Shown in pieces: positions 42,358-52,869 of a stretch of 64,000 nt of DNA. Made by a program: the position numbers and the translations under genes. The first letter of the stretch is position 1. Every line of letters begins with the position of its first letter. The DNA is taken from positions 75,009,844 to 75,073,843 of the forward strand of contig OY744525.1 of assembly GCA_963556195.1 (NCBI GenBank), written 5' to 3'. The stretch is from Sepiola atlantica. Lineage: Eukaryota; Mollusca; Cephalopoda; Sepiida; Sepiolidae. Under the pieces are notes generated by a model, which did no database searches, was not told where the DNA came from, and saw only the letters and a list, made by a program, of their open reading frames with translations.

Positions 42358-42472
42358 GCGTCTCCTTTCTTACGCTTAACATACCAGTTGAGAATCTGTC
42401 CTCAACACTTAGTCCGACAGACACTAGGCCAACTTGGTAGCGTTTTATTTGTCGGGTTGAATATTAGTCCTT

Positions 42473-42700
42473 GGTAGTCCTAGGAGGTTCACCCTCCCAG
42501 GCCTTGCTTTCCTTCTTTGGGGAGGAGTTAGTTAATTGTCAACTGCCTGAGGCGCCCTGATCAGGGAATGTCGACCGTGCTTCCGAGGCAATTTTTAAGA
42601 GGCCAGAGTGTCCCTTTTTTAGGAGCACTGGCTTCCTCTCCCACCTTCCGGCCTGTGCCACATCAAACTTATGTGGGAAGTATGTAATTATTTAGAGTAT
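42473..42700 (+). mobile_element. U2-SINE body, headless copy
   Basis: AGTCCTAGGAGGTTCACCCT, CCCAGGCC, CTTTGGGGAGGAGTTAGTTA, TGCCTGAGGCGCC, CAGGGAATGTCGAC and GAGGCAATTTTTAAGAGGCC follow the SINE body in order, including the segment present in copies 2 and 4. Head and 3' end have diverged or been lost. Confidence 0.75.
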
Positions 42701-43350
42701 TTCAAAATTCTTTGTTGTATTATCAATGTAAATAACAGTAACCCGTTTTGATGGTAATACCGGACTGATAAATGAAAAAAGACTTTCGCATTTATTCATT
42801 AGATAATACAAGCAAAGAACTACCTGCCCTCCGAGCAGCAATTAACCTAGTTGTAGTCTTATTTATAGAAAAACAGTGAAACAATTTTCACTCACCGCAT
42901 TAGTTTTTAAAATAAAATGCTTTGATATAAATATAGTTTAGATAAATGCAACAGATTTTCGCACTTATTCATTTAAGCGATAGAAAGAAAAAAGACTTAA
43001 TGAAGATTTTCAAAAAATATAAATTAATTTTTTATTTTTGTGTAATGTGATGGTTTAACATCACCACCAACAACAAAAACAAATTTATTTAAAAAAATAA
43101 TGTATACATCTTATTATTAAAAGAACTTTGTCCTTGCGTTCAATGCAGTGTTTATTTTTTTAATAAATTATTTCAAGGTAATCTAAGTTGTTGGTTTGTG
43201 TAAACGTATGCGCGTGTGTAAACATTAACGGAAGTTATCATTCGAATTCAAAAATAATCATTTTGAATGTAAAAGTTTTTAATTAAATCGCTTAAATTAA
43301 TATTACTACTAGTAATAATAATAATATTAATATGAACAAAACTATTGCAT
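42701..43350. other. Intergenic DNA, nothing supported
   Basis: AT-rich; short AAT/TAT triplet run at 43305-43332. No coding feature. Confidence 0.5.
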
Positions 43351-43355
43351 ATATA

Positions 43356-43740
43356 CAGGGTGGGCCAAAATAAGGGTCCTATCTTTAAATTTGAATAACT
43401 TGAATTTGAATAACTTCCACAAAATAAAAGTTAAACTCACCAAACTTTATGTGTGTGTAGACTGACCCTTCCGAGATTTTTTGAAATAAACAAAACAAAT
43501 TTTAGCCGAAAAACACTTCTTAAAACTTACAAAAACTAAAGTATTGTTTTTTACACTGTTTTGAGTTTTTTAAGCAAAAATAATGTTTTCTAAATGAGGG
43601 TATGTTCCTTAGGGCTAATACGGCTCATGCTTGCTTCGGAATGGGTCCTTTATTTATTCTAGAAAATAAATAAATAAAAAATCAATAAATAAAAAAGTTA
43701 TGAATTTTTAAAAATAGGACCCTTATTTTTGCCCACCCTG
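43356..43740. mobile_element. Tc1/mariner-type MITE with TA target site
   Basis: A 385-bp element beginning CAGGGTGGGCCAAAATAAGG and ending with the near-exact inverse (CCTTATTTTTGCCCACCCTG). The inverted repeats cover about 27 bp (through GTCCTA / TAGGAC). TA lies at both outer edges (43354-43355 and 43741-43742), the target duplication of Tc1/mariner elements. There is no transposase frame. Confidence 0.88.
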
Positions 43741-44034
43741 TATAAGAAAATTGGAGATCACAATTAGAAATGAATGGTGCAGAATATTAATTTATTAGAA
43801 AGTGTTTCTAAAATTATTATGCAACTGAGACAAATGTGTTCCTTTCGGTATATATAGGGTATTTGAAAATATTTTAATGTAGTATTAAATAATCTTAAGG
43901 TGTTTAGATATAAATATAGCTCAGATAAATGGAACAAAACTTTTGCATTTATTCATTTAGATTATATGGATACATACATGAGATAATAGTATTTACATAA
44001 TATATATTTTATACGTATATTTAAATTCGAGAGC

Positions 44035-44125
44035 TACCCATTTTGGGGAGCTGGATATTCCCCCATATTAAAATCGACCTTGTGTCTAAGTCTACCCTCG
44101 TGAGGAGGCAAGTAAATAGGAGTAC
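44035..44125 (+). mobile_element. 3' end of a U2-SINE of the second subfamily
   Basis: TTTTGGGGAGCTGGAT, TATTAAAATCGACCTTGTGT and ACCCTCGTGAGGAGGCAAGT match the 3' part of the elements at 50935 and 61185 (plus and minus strand respectively). Confidence 0.6.
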
Positions 44126-44619
44126 ATATATATGTTTACAAATATTTATATTTCTATATTTGTGTTTTATTGTGTGTGATTAAAATATATAAGAAAATTC
44201 CTTAAGGAAACAAACGTTGATTAACTCAGCTTTGTTAAAGATCAATGTGTGGTGTGTCTGTCCGTTTTTTAATTTTGGCATCATATAATATCACTGATAA
44301 TTGAATCTGAAATCACAACGTCCAGATTAGTAGTTCAACTCTGAATTTACTACGTTATTAATAACATACCAACACGAAGCAACTATATCTGACACAAAAC
44401 AAATATACAAGGTGCATCGGCTATTTGAAGACATATTTATATATATAATTCTTCTTGCGTGTCAGACAACAGTTTCCCACTTTTTTATGCAGTCCTTTCA
44501 TTATTGTTGTACTCTGCAAGATCTTTAAAGCTGGGTAGTAGAGCGCAGACAAGGCAGTGTTGCATCGTATGGTGCTACTCTCCGCATTCACAGATGGTTG
44601 GGTGAGTTTGTAGCCCCAT

Positions 44620-44636
44620 ATACTCATAGCAACTTT
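44620..44636. repeat. Target site duplication of U2 SINE copy 3
   Basis: ATACTCATAGCAACTTT here and at 44982-44998, exact over 17 bases. Confidence 0.92.
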
Positions 44637-44981
44637 CAAAGACTTGACCTTTTGGCTAAGATCAAAGTGTAGTATCTGTTCCGATGGATACTGCACCCCA
44701 TAGACTGGTATTGTCTTGGCCTTCGGGGCTTGATTTACGCCAGTCTATGGGTCTGTCCTGTGCAGTTCTTGGAGGTCCATCCTCCCAGGCTTCGCCTCCC
44801 CTCTTTGGGAAGGAGTAAGTTTATTGCTTACTGCTTGAGGCGCCCCTACCGGGGAATGCCGACGGGGCTGCCCAGGCAATTTTTAAACCCCACTTTCCCG
44901 ACCCGACCTTGGGTCACATCTTACTTGTGGGAGTAAGATAAAAACTGGCCTTGTGCCTAACTCTTGGAGAGGAGTAAATCA
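44637..44981 (+). mobile_element. U2 snRNA-headed SINE, copy 3 (complete)
   Basis: Plus-strand copy with the head GACCTTTTGGCTAAGATC and AAAGTGTAGTATCTGTTCC, the hairpin CATAGACTGG / CCAGTCTATG, the GC-rich body, and the end GGAGAGGAGTAAATCA. A 17-bp exact duplication proves insertion into the LINE at 44440-45395. It lacks the ~45-bp CTCGAGCGC segment. The 68-codon frame inside (44730-44936) recurs in other copies because the copies are similar, and I do not regard it as coding. Confidence 0.92.
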
Positions 44982-45399
44982 ATACTCATAGCAACTTTTG
45001 ATCGCCCTATTCCCGTTCTCAGGCGGTTGAGTGTTTTCCACTGGAGCCAGGGTGCCTCTGAACCAGGAGGGGGGATTCCGATGTCAGTAGTAAGGGGGGG
45101 GCATTCTCTAGCCGTCTGGTCCACAGCTGTAGTCTGGTCTCTTCCTGAAATGTTGTTAGAGGTTCGACATGGCTGAGGAAGCTTCTTGACTTCAGTCGTT
45201 GGACTGTTGGTTCACGTCTATGAAGGAGATGGCGTTATCACTGATAGCCTTTATGATCTCTACTCGGCTAGCAACTTCCTGTCTCACATCTGAAGGGGCA
45301 ATGCCATTGAGGAGATGCAGGTTGTTCAGCCCGCAAATATTTAATAAAGACACTATATCCAACAAAACCGCAAATATACAGTGCACATCAGGTATATAA

Positions 45400-46850
45400 G
45401 GACATATTGTATCATCTAATTAAATAACTACATTTAACCAAAAACAAAATCAATATTAAAGCATTGAAAACATACAGTAGAGAAAAGATTAATCAACACA
45501 AACGTTTAAATGATATATGTTGTTTTACGGCATATCAACCGTTTATGGGTTATTTAATGCGGAATAAATTTGTCAAAGTGAATCCTATAGGTAGGTTGAT
45601 TATTTTATATTCCTAGAATACATTGCTCTTAGAATGCACTGCTTTCAAAATACATTACGTTACTCTTTGAAAACATTACTCTTTGAAAAAGATTACTTCT
45701 TGACATTCATAATCTTCTTTGTTCAACACGATTGACCCTCAGCCACCGCCTTCTAGTATTTATTTAAGAAGAAAATAAAAAGTAGAAATAACGTTTTGAT
45801 TTTTTTAAGAATCAGATTGAATAATGCAGTTAGGGATGAACTTATAGATACTAGGGAATGACGTAGCCAACCAATTGATCGGATCGAGCCTCTCTGACCT
45901 CCTGTCTAGCCGAACTAAGGACCGAAGTGGAAGAATCGCTCAGTCACCACAGTTCACCACCCACAGCCTACGGGTAGACCCGTTTTCGAGTGGAGGGGGG
46001 ACCTCTCCGCATGGGGTTGCAGTCAGCCTCACTGACAGGACGATAACTTAAACTGGTAAACCTGTACTAAGATTATATGTGTTTGTATGAAAATAATGTT
46101 AAAAACGGTATTTTCTATGTAAGGTTAAAATAAAAGGTAAGAACAAGCCTTTGTTTTGATGTCACGATAAAAACATTGGTTTCTGATCAGTCACTCGACC
46201 AGTTTAGTGGTAGATTTTTTTGTCAACCAGCCTTGTAACCTCTTCCTTCTCTACTATGCTTTTGAAGAGCTAACCTTTTAGCTAACCCGTTTGGCGTCCA
46301 GGGGATTCAATGCTGGTGGTGAGGGTCTCTCTCAGGCTTGGTTTGTCTGATAACTGACAAATAATAAAAAGAGTTAAATATCTTTGGTAGCGGATGAGGT
46401 CATAGCACTTTTCTGGTTGTCACTTTCCCGAGTGATAATACAGCAGACCAAACTCAGGGGTAGCTCCTTGACAGGCTTCTTCATCAATACTCGTTAAATG
46501 TCAGGGTATTCTCAAGTGTTATGTCGTGCATGGATGTGTGTTCCTTTAGGTATTTCAAATGTGGATGACTGGACCCGTCATTGCCATGTTAATGTTCTGG
46601 CTTTAAGTTCGATTATTTTGTTTCTGAATTTATCAACGTCATTTAAAAGACTATCTTGTTTTGAAATGATTCTACGTTCCTCTCCCTTTTTGTTATTATT
46701 CAACTTAATCATCTACCGTTATTTTTAGCTCCTTACATCAAATGGCTTCAACCTTATCTGGAGTGACTTCGATAAAAGTTAAAGGTGAGGCATACGTGTA
46801 AGGATATGACATCACAGGCAGGAAGTGACAAAGAAGAGAAAGATATACCT
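45400..46850. other. Intergenic DNA with GC-richer patches
   Basis: No recognisable domain-bearing frame. The 45860-46035 patch is GC-richer and may be an old repeat. Frame 46498-46728 (76 codons) has no domain I recognise. Confidence 0.4.
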
Positions 46851-46859
46851 GTTTTGGAT

Positions 46860-47330
46860 TGTGAGCTGGCTGTATTTGGATGTTGGTCGAAGCTCTGTCT
46901 TCAATCGACCCTTTGGGGAGCTGATGAGGGGAATCTCATGTAATGTTGTAAAAGAATAAAGCAACAAAGAACATGAGCGATTGTTGTCAGCGTTTCTTCT
47001 TTTATTTTGTTACATTACGGAGAGAGGAAGATACAGAAACTTTGGTTGCTACATCACCACTGTGACCACCTTTACAACGAGATCATCTACTACATGTCAA
47101 TGAGAGAGACGAACAGCTGTTTCTGTCAATGAAGAAGAAGATGACAGACAATCCGTGTGGATCGAAGAAATCTCTCCTGCTATGCTACAAACTGTGCAGG
47201 AAGAGATTGCACAGTTGAAATTACAATTAATTATTTATTATTAATTAAGTGTTCAACAGGAACATTTGCAAACTTCTTTGCAGAGAATAGCTTGACGTCA
47301 ATTGTCTCCAGGATCTAATTTTCCATATAC
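46860..47330 (+). mobile_element. Possible LTR end and gag start of a retrotransposon
   Basis: AATAAAGCAACAAAG near 46955 is followed by TTACATTACGG, then a stretch whose translation in pieces gives EISPAMLQTVQEEIAQLKLQ, coiled-coil-like as in retrotransposon gag N-termini. This order (polyadenylation signal, end of LTR, short leader, gag) suggests an LTR element. I cannot define LTR ends or a primer-binding site, so the call is tentative. Confidence 0.3.
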
Positions 47331-47479
47331 ATGAATAGAAAGCCAGTTCAAATGCAAGGGGTCCCTACATTCATAGCCTCCCTCCCTGGCAACTGCTTTG
47401 CTTGCACAGGAAAAATAACGTCAAAAGTTTGAGGCAATGCTTTGAGCATACTACATTTTTTATTTTTTTTAGTGTCTAA

Positions 47480-47524
47480 TACACACACACACACATTATA
47501 TATATATATATATATATATATACA
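47480..47524. repeat. (AC)n/(AT)n microsatellite
   Basis: ACACACACACACAC followed by AT dinucleotides. Confidence 0.9.
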
Positions 47525-48056
47525 TTGAGCTTGGGTTGGGTTGCTTGAATCAGAAAAATGTGTTTGCAAATCAGATAAATTCTTTTAAATAAAAAGACAA
47601 CATTTAAAATTAGTCTCTTTCTGCTCATTACATCTATTTCCTTCTCCAGCTATGGTTAAATATTATTACTAGTAGTGGTGATATTTCCTTTTGCTGATAT
47701 AAATAATGGGAGATCCCTATTTAGAGTTTTGTTACCTTTTATTGTTAATAAATAGAGATAGAGAGAACGAGAATGCGAAAGTGATGAAAGCCAGAACGAT
47801 AGACTATAAACTAATATAGAATTTTGTTTTTATAAATGTCGTATGCAGACTAGCCTTTTGTGTCATCATCAAAAATGTCTCCATTATAACAATCTTCCTA
47901 GCCGAAATACGTATCTTGGGAAACTAAAGCGAAACATATTTTATTATTGTAAAGAACATGCTGAAAGAAAAAGAGACACATTGGCTAGCAGAATCAAATA
48001 TCGATTTGTCAAATTCAAGGATATCAATGTCTAACTTCAAGAAATAGACTGACTTA

Positions 48057-48158
<102 letters not shown>

Positions 48159-48485
48159 TAGCCACATAGCTGTGATACAGCGAAACAGTTCGTATGTGAA
48201 TAACTATATAAGCTCCCTTTCTTGGGTAGAGCTTTTCGTAAGGAAATCACCACTTACCATTAGCTTTAAGGCATAGCTCATTGGGAAAAGTCAATTTGAG
48301 CTCTCAGCACTTGACAATGTTTACATCAAATTTCACTTACATTCAGCCGGTGTCACATGATAGCGTAGGGGTAAAAGCGCCGACTGTCAGCTTATGGGTT
48401 GAGTTTACCAGCTTGAGGCACGTGCTTGTTTAGCTGCACTGAAGAGCTGTGATACAGCAAAACAGTCTGTATGTGGATAACTATA
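48159..48485 (+). mobile_element. SINE-like repeat with GCTGTGATACAGC hairpin, two parts
   Basis: GCTGTGATACAGC followed by GAAACAG or AAAACAG and GTATGTGRATAACTATAT occurs at 48170-48215 and again at 48446-48487. The second is preceded by a tRNA-like head (TAGCGTAGGGGTAAAAGCG near 48362, TGGGTTGAGTTTACC near 48395) and CTGAAGA. In the first copy CACATA / TATGTG flank the hairpin as a perfect outer stem. The layout is hammerhead-like, but each copy lacks a core piece. Confidence 0.5.
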
Positions 48486-48645
48486 TATTGGCCTCATGGA
48501 CTAAGTGAACGCTTACAGATTCAAGGTGTCTCTGTGAACCGGGTTCGCGCCCTGTGACTGTCTGAGATTATTATTTCTCTGTGATGATGAGAGGAGAGCC
48601 GTAAGCTTGAAACAACGTCGTACATAGGTAAAATATTAAAATATA
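48486..48645 (+). mobile_element. tRNA-type SINE with possible hammerhead relic
   Basis: A-box-like TGGCCTCATGGACTAAG (48489-48505), B-box GGGTTCGCGCCCT (48541-48553), then TGATGAGAGGAGAGCC, GTAAGCTTGAAAC and AACGTCGTACATAGG in the positions where the retrozyme-like units carry CTGATGA, stem II, GAAAC and GTCCATAGA. It aligns with those units only loosely, and the first core base (C3) is not conserved. Confidence 0.45.
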
Positions 48646-49080
48646 ATTTACTATTATATATATAAACAATAGAAAGTGAGATTTCAGTAACCATGTCTAC
48701 TAAATTTTTTTAAATAGCAAGATCTTAACGGACCGTTTCGTCATCACTTAGACAACCAAAATACAGACTTATACATCTTGGATTTTCTATAAATACGACT
48801 TGTCAGAAGGAAAGTCTAAAAACCGTATCCAAAAACATCAGAAAATAAAAATAAAAAATAATAAAACTCCCATTATTAAAGCATTTATATATGTAGGTTC
48901 AATTAGGAACATGAAATTCTGTTTATTCTATGGACACCATATTTTATACTAACAGAGCTAGCAAAAATATATGTATATTTTAACTAGACACTGCAATTTT
49001 AAATTAGATCGAAAAAAAACTAATACAATTAAAAGAGTTAAAGAAAGGAAGTAAAATAAAAAATAAATTAATAAAAAATA
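48646..49080. other. Intergenic DNA, nothing supported
   Basis: AT-rich, no domain-bearing frame. Confidence 0.5.
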
Positions 49081-49083
49081 GAA

Positions 49084-49084
<1 letters not shown>

Positions 49085-49148
<64 letters not shown>
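49085..49148. repeat. (AT)n microsatellite
   Basis: AT dinucleotides with a single ACAT interruption. Confidence 0.95.
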
Positions 49149-49449
49149 CTTCTGTATATTGTGTGTATTTGTATATTTTATGTAGCTACTTGTGTCTAAT
49201 TGTACGTTTCTCCTATCATATTTCTCCAGATTTGGCATGCCTGAACAGGGGTGATTCAAGTGCAGTGTAAAAAAAGATATCATGACTTTTTAATACTCTT
49301 TGTGAGTCCACTAAGTTCGTTTCCTCATCATTAATTGACAATTTTCTTTCTATGAAATAATACAAGCTATCGATTATTCATCCTGATAAATGGAGTACAC
49401 AGAGGGAGAGTCCTCATTAATTCCTTGGCAATGCTGGGTGTGTCTTCTA

Positions 49450-49450
<1 letters not shown>

Positions 49451-49492
<42 letters not shown>
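49451..49492. repeat. (AT)n microsatellite
   Basis: About 20 AT dinucleotides. Confidence 0.95.
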
Positions 49493-49495
<3 letters not shown>

Positions 49496-49599
49496 CAATG
49501 GACATATATATAAAAATAGAAAAAATGTTAATTATTTGCTCTTTTCGAGTTTTCACCCGAGTCATTATCAGTGATTGCTTCCTGGTAATAACATAAAAG

Positions 49600-49795
49600 G
49601 TTGGTATGCCATAAAACAGACAAGACAATCCATGTATTGTGCGTATGCATTAAATAACCCCAAAAGGGTTGATATGCCATAAAAACAAACGAGACAAGGC
49701 TATTTGTTGGTTTCAGCATTAAATAAACTAAAAAAAAAGGGTTAGTATGCTGTAAAATGGGAAAACAAATTGTTTTTTTTTTATTGTTTCGTCAT
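49600..49795 (+). repeat. TTGATATGCCATAAAA satellite, about three units
   Basis: GGTTGGTATGCCATAAAACA, GGGTTGATATGCCATAAAAA and GGGTTAGTATGCTGTAAAAT repeat at roughly 65-70 bp spacing with CATTAAATAA and CCCAAAA between. The same unit makes the array at 51100-52120. Confidence 0.8.
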
Positions 49796-50062
49796 TAAAA
49801 GTCTTGATGTTAATATAAAAAACAGAACACACACATTCAGAATGAATATACTTGACTATTTATCCTCAACTTCCTCTCTTTTTATTCTTTTTTACATTTT
49901 TTTGGATTTTGTTAAAAAAATGTTATTCTTTATATATTCACACCTCCTCACCCACCCCAGTTTGAATAACACAAAAAATGGAGACACTAAACTCTTGAAC
50001 TGATTAGAAATCTTGCTCATTAAATTCCTTTGTTGACTTTTATTTACTTCCTTTTGAAATAG

Positions 50063-50200
50063 GTGGTGTTGTGTAGTGTGGTGTGGTGTGGTGTAGTGTG
50101 GGGTGGTGTAGTGTGGGTGGTGTGGTGTGGGGTGGTGTAGTGTGGTGTGGTGTGGGGTGGTGTAGTGTGGTGTGGGGTGGGGTGGGGTGGTGTAGTGGAA
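50063..50200. repeat. GTGGTGTGGTGTAGTGTGGG minisatellite
   Basis: About 135 bp of GTGGT, GTAGT and GTGGG pentamers in irregular order. The minus-strand frames (PPHPTPHHTTP) are composition artefacts. The strong G/T strand bias may allow unusual DNA structure. Confidence 0.92.
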
Positions 50201-50609
50201 AGGGAGGTAAGTGGAATAACGGTCATCGTGGTGATGGAAGAGGTTAGGGAAAGAAGGAGAGGATGAAAGGCAAATAACAATAACAACTTCAACAATCAAT
50301 TTCAATTTACACTAACGAGGCGGGGTGGGGGAGTTAAACTCCCTGTCCAAGAAGATGTTGTGAGTGGGGTTGTGGGATGGCTTAAATCATCATCTTTCAT
50401 GATTCCTTCATACTCTTGTTAGTTTAGTTCTGCAAGACAACGTCGTTGTCGAAAGCCATCACCACGCCACCACACAAATCTCCCGGCACAGATTGTAACA
50501 TACAATCCATGGAATCGGCTACAACAAAGTTCGAGTATGTTCACTTATACACTAAAAAGTAAATTCGTATGGTACAACGTTTTTTTGGCTGGGTTGGTTC
50601 TATTGTTAG

Positions 50610-50795
50610 CATTGGTTTCCCCATCTCGATTCTTTCAAGAACCAGGTACTCACAGGACGGGCCACGTGAAGGTTGCCAACATCGATTAGTGAAAGTGTTG
50701 CTATGGAACCGATTGGATTCGAACTTGGCACATCCAGGTTGTCAGACCACAACGTTGTCCACTTCATCACCGTCACCTCCCACTTATGCATTAAT
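50610..50795 (-). mobile_element. tRNA-derived SINE
   Basis: Minus strand: A-box-like GATGAAGTGGACAACG and B-box AAGTTCGAATCC about 42 nt apart with a tRNA-like intervening region, followed by a body with GATGTTGGCAACCTTCACG and GGCCCGTCCTGTGAGTACC. The tail cannot be defined. Confidence 0.6.
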
Positions 50796-50934
50796 ACCAT
50801 TGGGGAAAGAATGAAATCGCATTTTCTCTTCAGTTATGAATAAAATAGAAACTTGCATTGAATTAATGGTACGCAATGAATTTTTCCCAATCTGCATTGT
50901 GTTTAGACATTATATAACGTAAAAAAGATCGATA

Positions 50935-51097
50935 GTTGGCCTTCTGGCTAGGAGCAAAGTGTAATATCTTTTCTAATACTACGCTTCATTTTTCTATCCT
51001 CGGTCAGTGAAGACTGACGCAATTTTTATTTTTGCCCCAATCCAGAGCTAAATTTTCCTCATGTTAAACTCTGCCCTCGTGGAGAAACAAGTAAAAA
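50935..51097 (+). mobile_element. U2-headed SINE of the second subfamily
   Basis: Head GTTGGCCTTCTGGCTAGGAG and CAAAGTGTAATATCTTTTC, then a body different from the first subfamily: CGGTCAGTGAAGACTGACGC, TTGCCCCAATCCAG and CTCTGCCCTCGTGGAGAAAC, ending AAGTAAAAAG. The body matches the element at 61185-61545. Only the U2 head and the last ~15 bp resemble the first subfamily. Confidence 0.75.
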
Positions 51098-51099
51098 GA

Positions 51100-52120
51100 A
51101 ACTCGCAAAAAAGGTTGATATGCTGTAAAACAGACAAGAGAAGCTCTTTATTTTATTTTGACATTAAATAACCACAAAAAGAGTCGATATCCCATAACAC
51201 AGACCAACCTTTTTATTGTGTGTTGGCGTTAAATAACACAACAAATGTTGATATGTCGTAAAACAGAACGAACAAGTCTTTTATAATGTTTCGATATTAA
51301 ATAATTAAAAAAGAAAGCACCGCCTTCCTTGAATCTTACTAGACAAGCCTTTGATTGGGTTCTAGCATTAAATAATCCTAAAAGGGATGATATGCTGTAA
51401 AACAAACCAGAAAAGCTGTTTATTGTATTTTGGCATTAAATAACCCCCAAAAGGGTTGATATGCTGTAAAATAGACAAGAAAAGCTTTTTATTTTTTCAG
51501 AATTTTTGAGATGAGGATTGATAATTTGTATTTGGATTATTCAGATTACTGTTCTCATCTTGGATGTTATTCTCACGTTTCGGCTGATGTAAACTCCGAT
51601 CTTTTTCAGTAATTCATAATTGTATTCTTAGTATCATCCCATACTGAGGATTGAACCTTCAACCTCCAAAAGACTGTCACTTAGAACTGATTATTACTTA
51701 GCACTTATATCTGTTATCGCACAAGTCTAGTATGAATGTTAGGAGCCTTAAACTTACAATTACGAATTACGTAAGACTTCTACCCGGCCATGGCTGACGG
51801 AACGAGAGCCAGCTATCCCCATCGATTAAATAAAGAGTTCCATTTAAAATTCCGTACTGATTCCCAAGTTCGATAAGATGCACCTAAAAAAAGTTGGAGG
51901 TTACATCGGCTAAAACGTTGTGAGAATAACATCCAAGATGAGAACAGGAGTCTCGAATAATCCGAATCAAGCTTTTTATAATTTTGTAGAACATAAGAAG
52001 GTCTCATTTACTGTAAAACAGAAAGAACAAATATTTTGTTGTTTCCAAATTAAATAATCAAAAAAGAGGGTTGATATGTCTGAAATCTGACAAGAAACAC
52101 ATTTTATTGTGTTTTGGTAT
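51100..52120 (+). repeat. 65-70 bp satellite array interrupted by other elements
   Basis: The core GGTTGATATGCTGTAAAACA recurs at 51113, 51183, 51246, 51386 and 51455, with CATTAAATAACC and TTTTATTGT between. At 51500-51985 a different element interrupts it. Units resume at 51990-52120 and again at 52815-52865 after a LINE fragment. The array was therefore a landing platform for at least two insertions. Confidence 0.8.
51500..51985. mobile_element. Inverted pair of the GCCGAAACGTTGTG element
   Basis: The left arm (51530-51600) on the minus strand and the right arm (51895-51965) on the plus strand share CATCGGCTAAAACGTTGTGA-like and GAATAACATCCAAGATGAGA sequence. They form arms of about 65 bp around a 300-bp spacer. 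The spacer contains words also found at 29950-30080 and 30940-31060. It lies inside the 65-70 bp satellite. Confidence 0.7.
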
Positions 52121-52123
52121 TAA

Positions 52124-52815
52124 ATGATCCTGGACCGAACCTTTTCATTCAAGGAACACATCAAAAACACCAAATTGAATGTCAGCTCTAGCAATAGCAT
52201 CCTACAGAAACTTACCAACTTCAAATGGGGAGCCACAGCACACATACTAAGATGTACAGCCTTGACCCTGTGCTATTTCTCTGCGGAGTATGCGTATCCT
52301 GTTTGGGAGAGATTAACCCATGTCACATGATCACTGGTTACTTGAAGCCTATCGACCTGAACAACTTGCATCTCATCGTTGGTATTTCCCTTGCAGATGT
52401 GAGATGAGAAGTTGCTAGCTGAGTAGATATCACAAAGTTTATCAGTGATGAATGCCATCTCCCTCACAGACATGAACCCCCGTCTCAATGACTGAAATCA
52501 ATTAGAAGCCTCCTCGCCCTCTAACAACATCTCAAGAAGAGACCAGACTGCAGCTGTTGACCAGAGGGATAAAGAATGACCTCCTCCTACTAACATGAGA
52601 ATGGCTCAGAAGTAGTGGGTCGAGTGCAAGATGCTCAGCCGCCTGAGAACAGGAATGGGGCAATTAAAATCTGCTATGGTATCGGGCTACACAACTGCCC
52701 AAACCATTTGCGAATGTGGAGAAGAGGACCATACAATTCAGCACTGTTTTGTTTGTCGTCTGCTGCCCAACCAGTCCATCACATGCTCTGAAGACACAGA
52801 AAAAAAGGAGAATCC
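52124..52815 (+). mobile_element. LINE C-terminal remnant inserted in the satellite
   Basis: Plus-strand pieces: RTFSFKEHIKNTKLNVSS, LTLCYFSAEYAYPVW, DLNNLHLIVGISLADVR, MLSRLRTGMGQLKSAM and ICECGEEDHTIQHCFVC, the usual order at the end of non-LTR polyproteins (a C-x-C, then H-x4-C tail). Stops at 52327 and 52405 and shifts break it. Same family as the minus-strand remnant at 44440-45395. Satellite sequence flanks both sides. Confidence 0.72.
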
Positions 52816-52869
52816 AAAAAAAAGGTTGATATGCTGTAAAACAAATGAGACAAATTTTATTGCAGCAGA

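Larger units (their letters stand above)
44440..45395 (-). mobile_element. LINE C-terminal remnant, split by a U2 SINE
   Basis: Minus-strand pieces on both sides of the SINE belong to one LINE polyprotein tail: NICGLNNLHLLNGIAPSDVR and EVASRVEIIKAISD (45386-45192), a linker with ERLRTGIG-like sequence near 45030, then YKLTQPSVNAES and a cysteine-containing tail (44640-44440). The same segment order appears on the plus strand at 52124-52815. Stops and shifts show it is dead. Confidence 0.65.

Noticed and set aside
44640..44690. Functional U2 snRNA gene
   Set aside because: Only the first ~46 nt of U2 are present, without the Sm site, stem-loops III/IV or a proximal sequence element, and the same head joins a SINE body at several loci with target duplications.
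44730..44936. 68-codon frame in the U2 SINE (similar frame at 29000-29230)
   Set aside because: It is open in several copies only because the copies are similar and GC-rich; no start context, domain or conservation of frame across indels (copy 4 breaks it).
48163..48215. Active hammerhead at the first GCTGTGATACAGC hairpin
   Set aside because: The CTGANGA core is absent in this copy, so it cannot be an active ribozyme despite good stems.
50044..50305. Pro/Thr/His-rich minus-strand frames
   Set aside because: Direct translation of the GTGGT/GTAGT minisatellite; composition artefact.
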